64,000 nt of DNA from an uncultured Clostridium sp. (GCA_948436975.1 CAOJJB010000007.1:38971-102970), one strand, 5' to 3'; counted from the first letter of the stretch, positions 37,745 through 47,752 are shown. Notes: generated by a model not told the origin, from the sequence alone. Numbers and translations are program-made.

Positions 37745-40228
37745 ATGGTATATAAATTTACAAAAAGTGGTGAAAAAGTTTTAGAAATAGCAAATGAACT
37801 TGCTACAGATTTAGGACATAGTTATATAGGAACAGAACATATTTTATATGGATTAGCTTGTGAAGAGAATGGAGTTGCAAGTAAAGTTCTAGAAAATCAA
37901 AATATTTTACCAGAAGATATATTAGATAAAATAGAAGAGGTAATAGGAGGACAAATAAAAGAAAATTTTTCAGTTTTAGGATTTACACCAAGAACAAAGA
38001 AAATACTAGAAAATGCATATTTAGAAGCTAAAAAATTGGGTTCAAATTATATAGGAACAGAACACATATTAGTTGGAATAATAAAAGAAAATGATAGTTT
38101 AGCAAATAAAATATTAATAAGTTTAAGTGTTAGTTCAGATAATCTTTATTCAGATATTGCTAAAACTTTAAATGAGTTTGAAACAGGAATAAATGATAAT
38201 ACAACAGATAAACAGGAGAATAATAATTATTCTAATACTCAAAACTTAAATCAATTTGGAAATGATTTAACAAAACAAGCACGAGATGGTAAATTAGATC
38301 CTGTAATAGGAAGAACAGAGGAAACAGATAGAGTAATAGAAATTTTATCAAGAAGAACAAAAAATAATCCGTGTCTAATAGGAGAGCCAGGCGTAGGAAA
38401 AACGGCAGTTATAGAAGGATTAGCACAAAAAATAATTAATGGAAATATACCAGAAAATTTAAAAGATAAAAGAGTAGTTACACTAGATATAACATCAATG
38501 GTAGCAGGAGCAAAATATAGAGGGGATTTTGAAGATAGAGTAAAGAAATGTTTAGCAGAAGTAAAAAAATCACAAGACATAATTTTATTCATTGACGAAA
38601 TTCATACAATAGTAGGAGCAGGAGCAGCAGAAGGAGCAATTGATGCAGCAAATATATTAAAACCACTTTTAGCTAGAGGAGAAATACAAGTAGTAGGGGC
38701 TACTACTTTAAAAGAATATAGAAAATATATAGAAAAAGATTCAGCATTAGAAAGAAGATTTCAACCAGTAAATATAGAAGAACCAAGTATAGATGATTCT
38801 AAAAAAATTTTAAAAGGACTTAGAGATAAATATGAAGCACATCATAATGTAAAAATTACAGATGAAGCAATAGAATGTGCAGTAGAATTATCTAATAGAT
38901 ATATAAATGACAGATTTTTGCCAGATAAAGCAATAGATTTAATAGATGAGGCATCAGCCAAAGTAAAACTAAAATCTTTTATAGAACCAGAATATCTAAA
39001 AAATATGGAAAAAGAACTTGAAAAAATAGTAAATGAAAAAGAAGAAGCAATAAATATACAAAATTATGAAAAAGCAGCAAAACTTAGAGATAAAGAAAAT
39101 GAATTATTAAACAACTTAGAAAAGGAAAATGATAGATGGAAAAATAAAAATAATAAAAAAATAATAAATATAGAAAAAGAGGATATAGAACTAATAATAT
39201 CAAGATGGACAGGAATACCAATATATAAAATTACAGAAAGTGAAAATGAAAAATTAAAAAATCTTGAAAAATCGTTACACAAAAGAGTAATAGGTCAAGA
39301 TGAAGCTATATTATCAATATCAAAAGCAATAAGGCGAAGTAGAGTAGGATTAAAAGATCCAAATAGACCAATAGGATCATTTTTATTTTTAGGTCCAACA
39401 GGAGTAGGAAAAACGGAATTAACTAAAGCCTTAGCAGAAAGTTTATTTGGAAATGAAAACTCAATGATAAGAATAGATATGTCAGAATATATGGAAAGCC
39501 ATTCAGTATCAAAACTAATAGGATCACCACCAGGATATGTAGGGTATGATGAAGCAAATGGTCTTACAGAAAAAGTAAGAAGAAAGCCATACTCAGTAAT
39601 ATTATTTGATGAAGTAGAAAAAGCCCATAGTGATATAATGAACATATTACTACAAATACTAGAAGATGGAATATTAACAGATAGTCAAGGAAAAACAGTA
39701 AGTTTTAAAAATTGTGTAATAATAATGACATCAAATATAGGAGCAAGACAAATAACAGAAAAGAAAAAACTTGGATTTTCAAATAATGAATTAACAGAAG
39801 AAAAGGAATATGTAGAAATTAAAAAATCAGTAAATGCAGAACTAAAAAGAGAATTAAAACCAGAATTCATAAACAGAATAGATGAAATAGTAATATTCCA
39901 TAAACTAACAGAAACAGAAATATTAGAAATAGTAAACTTAATGTTAGACAAAGTAAAAATAAGATTACGAAAACAAGGATATATATTAGAATTTGATAAA
40001 TCAATAAAAGAACTAATAAAAGAAAAAGGAACAGATGCAAACTATGGAGCAAGACCAATAAGAAGAGCGGTACAAAACTATATAGAAGATAAAATAGCAG
40101 AAGGAATACTAAATGGAGAAATAATAAAAAATGAAAACAAAGTAATAGCAGTTGAAGGCGAGAATGTTCGTTTTGGGACATTTGTTAATGGACATTTTTG
40201 TCCAATAGGAGATAGAAGTTTAATATAA
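37745..40228 (+). CDS. clpC: ClpC-type ATP-dependent Clp protease ATP-binding subunit
   Basis: 827 residues. Two Clp-N repeats (1-145; both with YIGTEHIL), first AAA+ domain with GEPGVGKT at 213-220, a middle domain with a UVR-like motif ([12 protein letters not shown]), second AAA+ domain with GPTGVGKT at 550-557, and the D2-small domain. ClpC unfolds proteins for ClpP and works with adaptors. The ctsR-mcsA-mcsB genes that usually precede it are absent here. The final residues ([13 protein letters not shown]) are unusual. The ribosome binding site lies in a stem. Confidence 0.93.
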   Translation: MVYKFTKSGEKVLEIANELATDLGHSYIGTEHILYGLACEENGVASKVLENQNILPEDILDKIEEVIGGQIKENFSVLGFTPRTKKILENAYLEAKKLGSNYIGTEHILVGIIKENDSLANKILISLSVSSDNLYSDIAKTLNEFETGINDNTTDKQENNNYSNTQNLNQFGNDLTKQARDGKLDPVIGRTEETDRVIEILSRRTKNNPCLIGEPGVGKTAVIEGLAQKIINGNIPENLKDKRVVTLDITSMVAGAKYRGDFEDRVKKCLAEVKKSQDIILFIDEIHTIVGAGAAEGAIDAANILKPLLARGEIQVVGATTLKEYRKYIEKDSALERRFQPVNIEEPSIDDSKKILKGLRDKYEAHHNVKITDEAIECAVELSNRYINDRFLPDKAIDLIDEASAKVKLKSFIEPEYLKNMEKELEKIVNEKEEAINIQNYEKAAKLRDKENELLNNLEKENDRWKNKNNKKIINIEKEDIELIISRWTGIPIYKITESENEKLKNLEKSLHKRVIGQDEAILSISKAIRRSRVGLKDPNRPIGSFLFLGPTGVGKTELTKALAESLFGNENSMIRIDMSEYMESHSVSKLIGSPPGYVGYDEANGLTEKVRRKPYSVILFDEVEKAHSDIMNILLQILEDGILTDSQGKTVSFKNCVIIMTSNIGARQITEKKKLGFSNNELTEEKEYVEIKKSVNAELKRELKPEFINRIDEIVIFHKLTETEILEIVNLMLDKVKIRLRKQGYILEFDKSIKELIKEKGTDANYGARPIRRAVQNYIEDKIAEGILNGEIIKNENKVIAVEGENVRFGTFVNGHFCPIGDRSLI

Positions 40229-40247
40229 TACTATATTTGCTAATATA

Positions 40248-40276
40248 TTGACAATTAAAAAAATTTATTTTATTAT
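40248..40276 (+). promoter_or_regulatory. Promoter of a short transcript
   Basis: TTGACA (40248-40253), 17-base spacer, TATTAT (40271-40276). Confidence 0.75.
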
Positions 40277-40296
40277 ATATACAATTTTTAGCAATA

Positions 40297-40410
40297 ATGC
40301 AATTTAAAAATATATCAATTGATGATGTAGAAGAAGTTAGAAAAAATAAAAGAATACAAAAAGGCGCTTTTAATGAGAAAATTTATTTAATTGATGTTGA
40401 TGAAGATTAA
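40297..40410 (+). CDS. Possible 37-residue peptide or small RNA body
   Basis: An ATG frame of 37 codons lies between a good promoter and a strong terminator, but has no ribosome binding site. The peptide (start MQFKNISIDDVEEV) is charged and soluble; it could be the remnant of a lost gene or the transcript could work as an RNA of about 160 bases. Confidence 0.4.
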   Translation: MQFKNISIDDVEEVRKNKRIQKGAFNEKIYLIDVDED

Positions 40411-40412
40411 AG

Positions 40413-40447
40413 AACTCTAGCTTAGAATTTTTCTAAGCTAGAGTTTT
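40413..40447. terminator. Terminator between the short transcript and the cation efflux gene
   Basis: AACTCTAGCTTAGAA (40413-40427) pairs perfectly with 40431-40445 around TTT, followed by TT. It may also stop the minus-strand gene. Confidence 0.85.
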
Positions 40448-40468
40448 CAATGTAAGCTACTATATTAA

Positions 40469-41335
40469 TTATAAATCTACTGGATGAACATGAACTACAG
40501 CTTTATCAATTTTATCTAAAGCTTCAACATCTTTTTCTAAATGATTTGCGAGTTTATGACTTTCATATGTACTCATGTTTCCATTAACTGCAATAGTAAA
40601 AACAACAAAATAATTATAACCAACAGGAGTTGAATAGAGATTATAGCAATTTTTTATATCTTCATGTTCTTTTACTAAATTCATAATTGTTTTTTTTGTT
40701 TTTTCATCTAATGAAACATCCATAAGAACATTATAGCTTTCAAAAAATATACCAAATCCAGTAATTAAAATCCAAATTGAAATACCAATTCCAACTACAC
40801 CATCAACCCAGTAAATTTCAAGTAGACCTAATAAAATAGATATAAGAGTAAAAGTTGTAACAATACAATCATTTTTATGGTCTTTGTAATTTGATTTTAG
40901 TAAAATACTATTATATTTTTTAAACATTGATTTTGTGTAAATATAAAGTATGAATTTTATAATTATAGTAAGTATACAAACTATTATTAAAATCCATGAA
41001 AATTCAAAATGAGATTTTCTTATTAAACTAAAAATAGAATCAATTAAAAGTTTAAATGAAAGTAAAATCATTGTAATACTTATAAATAATGAAAAAATAT
41101 ATTCTGCTTTTCCATGTCCAAAATTATGATCATTATCTTTAGGTTCACTAGAAATTTTATTTCCTATAAAAGTCATGAAAGATGCCAAAATATCTGATGC
41201 ACTATTTGCACTATCTGCAATCATTGATTGACTATTAGTTAAAAAACCAATAGTAGCTTTTATTATAAGCAAAAATATATTTCCTAAAATTCCAGCAATA
41301 CCAGCCTTTTTTATATCTTTAAATTTTTCTTGCAT
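40469..41335 (-). CDS. Cation diffusion facilitator (CDF) family transporter
   Basis: 288 residues from the ATG whose GGAGG lies 8 bases upstream on the minus strand; an earlier ATG (41371) would add 12 residues over the ribosome binding site. Six membrane helices with the CDF metal site patterns (SMIADSANSASDI and NFGHGKAEYIFS), then a cytoplasmic C-terminal domain with HVHPVD at the end. These proteins export Zn2+, Mn2+ or Fe2+ against protons. Monocistronic. Confidence 0.92.
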   Translation of the reverse strand: MQEKFKDIKKAGIAGILGNIFLLIIKATIGFLTNSQSMIADSANSASDILASFMTFIGNKISSEPKDNDHNFGHGKAEYIFSLFISITMILLSFKLLIDSIFSLIRKSHFEFSWILIIVCILTIIIKFILYIYTKSMFKKYNSILLKSNYKDHKNDCIVTTFTLISILLGLLEIYWVDGVVGIGISIWILITGFGIFFESYNVLMDVSLDEKTKKTIMNLVKEHEDIKNCYNLYSTPVGYNYFVVFTIAVNGNMSTYESHKLANHLEKDVEALDKIDKAVVHVHPVDL

Positions 41336-41450
41336 TAAATTAACCTCCATATATAAATAATATGATATCACACTATAAAAATTTTACAAGATTATAAAAA
41401 AAAATGTCAATAAATAACTAAAAATAACTTTTAAATTATAAAGTTATAGC

Positions 41451-41479
41451 TTTACCAAAATAAAAAAACATGGTAAAAT
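41451..41479 (+). promoter_or_regulatory. Promoter of the gene at 41534
   Basis: TTTACC (41451-41456), 17-base spacer, TAAAAT (41474-41479). TTTACCA and TGGTAAA form an inverted repeat across it. Confidence 0.55.
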
Positions 41480-41533
41480 AAATTTGTTAAAAATATATGT
41501 TAAAGAAATTTTTGAAAAGGAAGGGTGTGTTAT

Positions 41534-41849
41534 ATGCAGGAAAATTATAGTACAGCAGAAATCCTTAAACTTGAGTATGACGTAAAGGAGGAGAATCCTT
41601 TTGTGTGGTTAATACTTAAAGATATCGAAACCCAAAAGAAATTTCGGTTTTGTGGTATTAGAATGGATATTTGAATATGGCAAAACGGTGTTTTATATAT
41701 CCAAAACACACAATGTGCTTAATCAAATTATTGCCATAGGCACCAAGAAAGAAGGCAATGAAGACCGGTGGCTTGTAAAGACAAAAAGGGATGGAATTAT
41801 AACAAGATCCACGATTAATGAAAATTTTTTGGAGCAGTCATGTCTGTAG
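41534..41849 (+). pseudogene. Small unknown protein gene with a frameshift at a T run
   Basis: The 5' frame starts at ATG 41534 with AAGGAAGG upstream and stops at 41674. The 3' frame (from 41652) has no ribosome binding site. Removing one T from the run 41648-41651 joins them into a 104-residue protein (RF-VVLEWIFEYGK). The C-terminal part resembles the next gene (IIAIG..RWLVKTK here, LVAVG..KWLLKTR there, then FLE), so the two are distant paralogues. G+C is higher than the host average. Function unknown. Confidence 0.65.
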
Positions 41850-41862
41850 GCATGCAACAAAT

Positions 41863-41898
41863 GGGACAGAAGGAAAGCCAACTGTCCCACTTGTTTTT
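41863..41898 (+). terminator. Probable terminator after 41534-41849
   Basis: GGGACAG (41863-41869) pairs with CTGTCCC (41882-41888); a T5 tract begins six bases later. Confidence 0.55.
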
Positions 41899-41977
41899 AA
41901 TAATAGTAAAATTATAATTCCTCTATTATATAAAATCTTATATTAAAAGTTATAAACAAAATATAATTCCATAAAAT

Positions 41978-42007
41978 TTGACTAAAGATAACATAATATG
42001 TTATAAT
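41978..42007 (+). promoter_or_regulatory. Promoter of the gene at 42066
   Basis: TTGACT (41978-41983), 18-base spacer, TATAAT (42002-42007). Confidence 0.8.
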
Positions 42008-42065
42008 ATAGTAGTTAGGAACATGGAAATATAGAAGATCTCAATAGGCATAAGGAGGATAACAA

Positions 42066-42443
42066 ATGCAGATAGGAAAAAAATTTTTTGAGATTTATGA
42101 AAAAGCAGGTTTTGTAAATGCAAAAACAGAACTAAAAGGAAAAATGGTAGTACCTTCGATAGAGGTTCAATTATCTCCTGTATCAGGCTGTATGTATTTT
42201 GGTGGGAGATATTTAATGACCAAAGAAGAGTACTCAGTATACGAGGGATATCTATGGGATGTTATCTACGAGAATAGCAACTGCGGAAGTATGCGGGCAA
42301 TTGAATTTATGGATGGCTTCCACGGGCTTGTTGCAGTCGGTTCCAGTGATGGCAAAAAGTGGCTGCTGAAAACCAGAGAGGGCTACATTTATACAGAAGA
42401 GAGTCCAGAGGTATTTCTCGAAAAGTATAACGAGAAATTTTAA
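42066..42443 (+). CDS. Small protein of unknown function, paralogue of the preceding gene
   Basis: 125 residues, soluble, family not recognised. It has Gly and aromatic residues in an alternating pattern suggesting a small beta-rich fold (YFGGRYLM, GLVAVGSSDGKKWLLKT). AAGGAGG lies eight bases before the ATG. Its G+C is clearly higher than that of core genes here and its terminator is GC-rich, which suggests acquired DNA. Small lone soluble proteins like this are often immunity proteins, but no toxin is adjacent. Confidence 0.7.
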   Translation: MQIGKKFFEIYEKAGFVNAKTELKGKMVVPSIEVQLSPVSGCMYFGGRYLMTKEEYSVYEGYLWDVIYENSNCGSMRAIEFMDGFHGLVAVGSSDGKKWLLKTREGYIYTEESPEVFLEKYNEKF

Positions 42444-42465
42444 TTAAACTGTTTTTCCTAGAAAC

Positions 42466-42510
42466 AAAAAAGCCCACTCCAGTGATGTTAATCACAGGAG
42501 TGGGCTTTTT
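42466..42510 (+). terminator. Strong terminator after 42066-42443
   Basis: AGCCCACTCC (42471-42480) pairs with GGAGTGGGCT (42497-42506); an inner GTGAT/ATCAC pair closes the loop and T5 ends it. Confidence 0.92.
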
Positions 42511-42530
42511 AAAATTGAGAAATAATTTTA

Positions 42531-42559
42531 TTTACTTTAAGTTAAACCTATGATATAAT
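42531..42559 (+). promoter_or_regulatory. Promoter of leuS
   Basis: TTTACT (42531-42536), 17-base spacer, TATAAT (42554-42559). The leader of about 50 bases has no T-box. Confidence 0.7.
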
Positions 42560-42618
42560 TACAAACAAATTTATAGAAAAAAGAAAGAATATAAGGATAT
42601 ATAGGAGGTAATTAATAT

Positions 42619-45078
42619 ATGAATTATTCTAAAGGGATTGACTTAAAATGGCAAAAAAAATGGAAAGAAGATGAATTATATAAATTTGATTCTAAAAGTA
42701 AAAAGGAGAAATTTTACGCATTAGAAATGTTTTCATATCCTTCAGGAGCAAAATTACACTTAGGACATTGGTTTAATTTTGCACCAGCAGATTCTTTCAC
42801 TAGATTTAAAAAAATGCAAGGATACAATGTATTTCATCCAATGGGATTTGATGCATTTGGATTACCAGCAGAAAACTATGCAATAAAAACAGGAATTCAC
42901 CCAGAAGATTCAACTAAAAAAAATATAGAAACAATGAAAAAACAATTAGAAGAAATGGGAGGATCATATGACTGGGACTATTCTGTTGAAACATGTATGC
43001 CAAACTATTATAAATGGACACAATGGATATTTACAAAGCTATATGAAGCAGGATTAGCATATAAAAAAGAAGCACCAGTAAATTGGTGTAATAGTTGTAA
43101 GACGGTATTAGCAAATGAACAAGTAATAGACTGTAAATGTGAAAGATGTGGAACAGTAATAGAAAGAAAAAAATTAGCACAATGGTTTTTCAAAATAACA
43201 GATTATGCAGAAGAGTTATTAGAGTGTTTAAAAGATATAGATTGGCCAGAATCAACAAAAAAAGTTCAAATAAATTGGATAGGAAAATCAAAAGGTAGTG
43301 AAGCAAAATTCAAAATTGAAAATACAGATTTAGAACTTACAGTATTTACTACTAGAGTAGACACAATAAATGGAGTAACATATGTAGTAGTTGCACCAGA
43401 AAGCGAAATAGTACAGAAAATAACAACAGATGAACAAAAAGAAAAAGTAAATGAATATATACAAAGCACATTAAAATTAAATGAAATAGATAGATTATCA
43501 ACTGAGAGAGAAAAAACAGGAGTATTTACAGGAGCATATGCAATAAACCCAATAACAGAAGAAAAAGTCCAAATTTGGATAGCAGATTATGTATTAGAAG
43601 ACTATGGAACAGGTCAAGTAATGGCAGTACCAGCACATGATGAAAGAGATTATGCATTTGCAACAAAATATAAATTACCAATAAAACAAGTAATAACAAG
43701 TAAAGATGGAGAAAAAGTAGAATTACCATATACAGAATATGGAGTATTATTAAATAGTGGAAAATATGATGGATTAACATCAGAAGAAGCAAAAGAAAAA
43801 ATAACAGAAGAATTAGGTAAAAATAATTTAGGAAAACAAACAATAAATTATAGATTAAAAGACTGGTTAATATCAAGGCAAAGATATTGGGGAGCACCTA
43901 TTCCAATAATAAATTGTGAAAAATGTGGACCAGTAGCAGTACCAGAAGAAGAATTACCAGTATTATTACCATATGATGTAGAATTTAGACCAGATGGAGA
44001 ATCACCATTAAAAAAATCAAAACAATTTATGGAATGTAAATGTCCAAAATGTGGGGCAGAAGCAACAAGAGAAGCAGATACCTTAGATACATTTGTATGT
44101 TCTTCATGGTATCAATTAAGATATCCAGATGCTAAAAATGATAAAAAGGCATTTGATAAAGAAATCATAAATAAAATAGCACCAGCAGATGTATATGTTG
44201 GCGGAAAAGAACATGCAGCAATGCATTTAATATATGCAAGATTTATGACTAAAGCATTAAGAGATTTAGGATATTTAGACTTTGACGAACCATTTAAAAG
44301 ATTGGTTCATCAAGGAATGATATTAGGACCAGATGGAAATAAAATGAGTAAAAGTAAAGGAAATACAGTATCTCCTGATGAATATATAGATAAATATGGT
44401 GCAGATATATTTAGAATGTATTTAATGTTTGGATTTGACTATAAAAATGGTGGACCTTGGGATGATAAAGGAATAGAAGCTATGACAAGATATTTTACAA
44501 GAATAGAAAAATTAGTAGAATCTGTTTCTAAAAACACTATAACTTATGGAACAGCAAGTTCAGAATTAAGTATAGAAGAAAAAGACTTATTAAGAGTAAA
44601 AGCTAGAACAATAAAAGCAATGACACAAGATATAAATGAATTTCAATTTAATACAGCAATAGCACGACATATGGAATTATTAAATCAAATAAATGATTAT
44701 TTAAGAATAAGCAAAAATATTAATGAAAAATTATTAAAACAAGTAGTAGAAGAATATGTAACATTACTAGCACCACTTGCTCCACATTTTGCTGAAGAAT
44801 TGTGGAAAGAATTAGGAAAAAATACTTCTATTCATAAAGAAGTATGGCCAAAAGTAAATGAAGAAGAATTAAATGGTGGAACAAAACAAGTACCAATACA
44901 AATTAATGGAAAATTAAAAGATTGCATATCAGTAGATTCAGAAGCTAGTAATGATGAAATTCTTGATTTAATCAAGAAGAGTCCTAAAGTAGAACAAGCA
45001 TATAAAGAATTTGAAATTAAGAAAGAAGTATATATACCAGGAAAAATATATAACTTAGTAACAGGAAACAAAAAATAA
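42619..45078 (+). CDS. leuS: Leucyl-tRNA synthetase
   Basis: 819 residues, normal length. Class I signatures are KLHLGHWFNF near the start (HIGH motif as HLGH) and GNKMSKSKGN. The CP1 editing domain is present (TTRVDTINGVTYVV, VPAHDERDYAFA), and two zinc-like Cys clusters occur (CNSCKTVL..CKCERCG and CEKCG..CKCPKCG). AGGAGG precedes the ATG. It attaches leucine to tRNA-Leu and edits mischarged products. Confidence 0.97.
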   Translation: MNYSKGIDLKWQKKWKEDELYKFDSKSKKEKFYALEMFSYPSGAKLHLGHWFNFAPADSFTRFKKMQGYNVFHPMGFDAFGLPAENYAIKTGIHPEDSTKKNIETMKKQLEEMGGSYDWDYSVETCMPNYYKWTQWIFTKLYEAGLAYKKEAPVNWCNSCKTVLANEQVIDCKCERCGTVIERKKLAQWFFKITDYAEELLECLKDIDWPESTKKVQINWIGKSKGSEAKFKIENTDLELTVFTTRVDTINGVTYVVVAPESEIVQKITTDEQKEKVNEYIQSTLKLNEIDRLSTEREKTGVFTGAYAINPITEEKVQIWIADYVLEDYGTGQVMAVPAHDERDYAFATKYKLPIKQVITSKDGEKVELPYTEYGVLLNSGKYDGLTSEEAKEKITEELGKNNLGKQTINYRLKDWLISRQRYWGAPIPIINCEKCGPVAVPEEELPVLLPYDVEFRPDGESPLKKSKQFMECKCPKCGAEATREADTLDTFVCSSWYQLRYPDAKNDKKAFDKEIINKIAPADVYVGGKEHAAMHLIYARFMTKALRDLGYLDFDEPFKRLVHQGMILGPDGNKMSKSKGNTVSPDEYIDKYGADIFRMYLMFGFDYKNGGPWDDKGIEAMTRYFTRIEKLVESVSKNTITYGTASSELSIEEKDLLRVKARTIKAMTQDINEFQFNTAIARHMELLNQINDYLRISKNINEKLLKQVVEEYVTLLAPLAPHFAEELWKELGKNTSIHKEVWPKVNEEELNGGTKQVPIQINGKLKDCISVDSEASNDEILDLIKKSPKVEQAYKEFEIKKEVYIPGKIYNLVTGNKK

Positions 45079-45135
45079 AATATGTATTTACTAAAGGAAG
45101 TTTTAAATTTAAGAAGAACTTATAAAATAAATATA

Positions 45136-45165
45136 TTGACTATAAAATTTTTTATATGATATAAT
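45136..45165 (+). promoter_or_regulatory. Promoter of the gene at 45203
   Basis: TTGACT (45136-45141), 18-base spacer, TATAAT (45160-45165). Confidence 0.8.
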
Positions 45166-45202
45166 TATTTTGAATTTAACAAAAGAAAGATAGGTGTTAT
45201 TT

Positions 45203-45535
45203 TTGATATTCGTGGCAATAATATTTCTGTTAATAATAATGATAATATTATTAACTTTGCTTGCTGTTGCTCAAATAAAAATGGCAGGAATAGAAGTAAA
45301 AGATTTTTGGTCTTTTATAAAAGCAAATGAAACATTAAATAAATTATATGAATTTTCTGTAAAATATGAAAAGCTTTCACCACAGCAACAAGTATTATTT
45401 CTACAAGAAGCAGATTCAATATTTGATGCATTTTCAAAAGTGCCAGATATGTTATGGGAAGAAGAATATCCAAAATACATGGAAATTTTAAATAAATATA
45501 AAGATATAAAAATAAAAAGATGGGAATCTCAATAA
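45203..45535 (+). CDS. Small membrane-anchored protein of unknown function
   Basis: 110 residues from a TTG at 45203 with AGGTG six bases upstream; a GTG at 45194 would add three residues. One N-terminal membrane helix (about 20 residues, very Ile/Leu-rich) is followed by a helical soluble domain of about 85 residues (SPQQQVLFLQEADSIFDAF, MLWEEEYPKYME). No family recognised. It has its own promoter and precedes the cysteine desulfurase. Confidence 0.65.
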   Translation: MIFVAIIFLLIIMIILLTLLAVAQIKMAGIEVKDFWSFIKANETLNKLYEFSVKYEKLSPQQQVLFLQEADSIFDAFSKVPDMLWEEEYPKYMEILNKYKDIKIKRWESQ

Positions 45536-45613
45536 AATGAGATTCTTTTTTCACATTTTATAAAACCTTTCATATTATATATAGATAAAATAAAAAGCAG
45601 GAGGAATGTATAA

Positions 45614-46753
45614 ATGGAAATTAAATATTTTGACCATGCAGCAACAACAGCAGTCGATGGGAAAGTATTAGAAGCAATGATGCCATATTTTTCAGAAAAT
45701 TATGGAAATCCATCATCTTTATATAGTATAGGGAAGAATAATAAGGAAATAATAAATATCAATAGAATGAAAATAGCTAATATACTAAATTGTAAAGTTA
45801 ATGAAATATATTTTACTAGTTGTGGAAGTGAGAGCAATAATTTAATATTAAAAGGAATAGCATTTGCAAATAGAAGTTATGGTAATCATATTATTACAAC
45901 ACAAATAGAACATCCTGCTATTTTAGAAACTTGTAAATATTTAGAAAGATTTGGATTTAGAATAACATATTTGAAACCAAACTCAAATGGAATTATAGAT
46001 ATAAATGAATTAGAAAGAAATATAACTAGAAATACAATTTTAATAAGTGTAATGTTTGCGAATAATGAAATAGGAACAATTCAACCTATAGAGGAAATAG
46101 GAGAAATTGCAAAAAAATATAAAATATTTTTTCATACAGATGCAGTTCAAGCAATGGGAAATATAGATGTTGATGTAAAAAAATATAATATAGGAGCATT
46201 ATCAATGTCAGCTCATAAGTTTTATGGACCGAAAGGAATGGGAGTAGCATATATAAATGAAAATATACCTTTTATAAGAATACAAGATGGAGGACATCAA
46301 GAAAAAAATAAAAGAGCAGGAACAGAAAATGTTCCAGGAATTGTTGGAACAAGTAAAGCTTTAGAAATAGCAACAGAAGGATTAATCACATATAATAATC
46401 ATATAAAAAAATTAAGAAATTTATATATATCAGAAATACAAAAAAGAATTCCTTATATAAAAATAAATGGAGATATGGAAAAAAGATTATCTGGAAATGC
46501 TAATATATGTTTTAGTGGTGTAGATGGAGGAAACTTATTAGTAGAATTGGATAAAAAGGGAATTTGTGCATCTAGTGGTTCAGCTTGTAGTGCAGGGTTA
46601 CTAAATCCATCACATGTATTATTAGCAATAGGAGTTTCAAATAGTCTAGCACGTAGTAGTTTAAGAATAACTTTTGGAAGGGAAAATACTTTAGAAGATA
46701 CATTATATCTAGTAGATAATGTAGAAGAGATTGTAAAAAGATTGAGAAGTTAA
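45614..46753 (+). CDS. Cysteine desulfurase (NifS/IscS family)
   Basis: 379 residues. PLP enzyme with the N-terminal signature DHAATTAVDGKVLEAM, the cofactor-binding Lys in SMSAHKFYGPKG, and the catalytic Cys loop SSGSACSAG. It takes sulphur from cysteine for iron-sulphur clusters or tRNA thiolation. No IscU, iscR or mnmA gene is next to it, so the acceptor is not indicated. GGAGGAA precedes the ATG. Confidence 0.93.
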   Translation: MEIKYFDHAATTAVDGKVLEAMMPYFSENYGNPSSLYSIGKNNKEIININRMKIANILNCKVNEIYFTSCGSESNNLILKGIAFANRSYGNHIITTQIEHPAILETCKYLERFGFRITYLKPNSNGIIDINELERNITRNTILISVMFANNEIGTIQPIEEIGEIAKKYKIFFHTDAVQAMGNIDVDVKKYNIGALSMSAHKFYGPKGMGVAYINENIPFIRIQDGGHQEKNKRAGTENVPGIVGTSKALEIATEGLITYNNHIKKLRNLYISEIQKRIPYIKINGDMEKRLSGNANICFSGVDGGNLLVELDKKGICASSGSACSAGLLNPSHVLLAIGVSNSLARSSLRITFGRENTLEDTLYLVDNVEEIVKRLRS

Positions 46754-46767
46754 ATTTAAAATATAAT

Positions 46768-46802
46768 AAAAGAACGATTATTTTTTTAATCGTTCTTTTT
46801 TA
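46768..46802. terminator. Bidirectional terminator between cysteine desulfurase and SPFH gene
   Basis: AAAAGAACGATTA (46768-46780) pairs with TAATCGTTCTTTT (46787-46799), and T runs lie outside on both strands. Confidence 0.88.
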
Positions 46803-46810
46803 TTACAATA

Positions 46811-47731
46811 TTATTCTTTAGAAGTTGTTTTTTTTGTAGGTTTTACTATATCAGCAGCAGCGCCTAAACTACTTAAAGCCTTAGTTGCTTCAAAAGGAAT
46901 GAATATTTTATTAGCTTCACCTTTAGCAACTTCTTTTAATGCCTCTAATGATTTTAGTTGAACTAATTTTTCATTAGGATCAGCATTTTTTATAGCTTCA
47001 TAAACTTTTTGAATTTCTTGTGCTTTAGCGTCAGCTACTTGTTTTATAGCTTCAGCCTCACCAGTAGCTCTTCTTATTCTAGATTCTCTATCAGCCTCAG
47101 CATCTAATATAGCTGCTTCTTTTCTACCTTCTGCAAGAGTGATTGCAGATTGTCTTTCTCCTTCTGCTTCAAGAATTAATGCTCTTTTATTTCTTTCAGC
47201 ATTCATTTGTTTTTCCATTGCATCTCTAATATCTGCAGGTGGTGTAATGTCTTTTATTTCTACTCTATCAATTTTACATCCCCAAGCATCTGTTGCTTCA
47301 TCAAGGATAACTCTTAATTTATCATTTATTTGATCTCTTGAACTAAAAGTTTGATCTAATTCCATTTTACCAACAATATCACGAATTGTTGTAATAGCTA
47401 AATATTCAATACCTTTTTTTAAACTTTGAATTTCATAAACAGCTTTTGCTGGATCAGTAATTTTGTAAAATACAACTGTATCAATAGTAATTGTAACATT
47501 ATCTGATGTTATAACGCCTTGTGGTGGAATATCCATTGTTTGTTGTTTTAAACTTACTACCGAACGAACTTGATCTAAGAATGGAATTATAATTGTAAGA
47601 CCTGCATCAGCTACTTTATGAAATCTACCTAACCTTTCAATAATATAAACTTCTGATTGTTTGACAACTTTAATTGTTTTATATGCAATTATACAAATGA
47701 TGATAAACAGAATTAATAAAAATCCTCCCAT
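46811..47731 (-). CDS. SPFH/Band 7 domain membrane protein (stomatin/prohibitin-like)
   Basis: 306 residues. An N-terminal membrane helix (2-20) is followed by the SPFH domain (VYIIERLGRFHKVADAGL, PPQGVITSDNV) and a long Ala/Glu-rich coiled coil (AEGERQSAITLAEGRKEAA). Such proteins form membrane microdomain scaffolds and often bind NfeD. Here the NfeD gene lies 21 bases upstream in the same operon, the usual pairing. May control a membrane protease or fluidity. Confidence 0.93.
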   Translation of the reverse strand: MGGFLLILFIIICIIAYKTIKVVKQSEVYIIERLGRFHKVADAGLTIIIPFLDQVRSVVSLKQQTMDIPPQGVITSDNVTITIDTVVFYKITDPAKAVYEIQSLKKGIEYLAITTIRDIVGKMELDQTFSSRDQINDKLRVILDEATDAWGCKIDRVEIKDITPPADIRDAMEKQMNAERNKRALILEAEGERQSAITLAEGRKEAAILDAEADRESRIRRATGEAEAIKQVADAKAQEIQKVYEAIKNADPNEKLVQLKSLEALKEVAKGEANKIFIPFEATKALSSLGAAADIVKPTKKTTSKE

Positions 47732-47752
47732 AATTAATCCTCCTAAATTTTT

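Noticed and set aside
42560-42618. T-box before leuS
   Set aside because: Leader too short and no GGTGG-CCGCG-like core.
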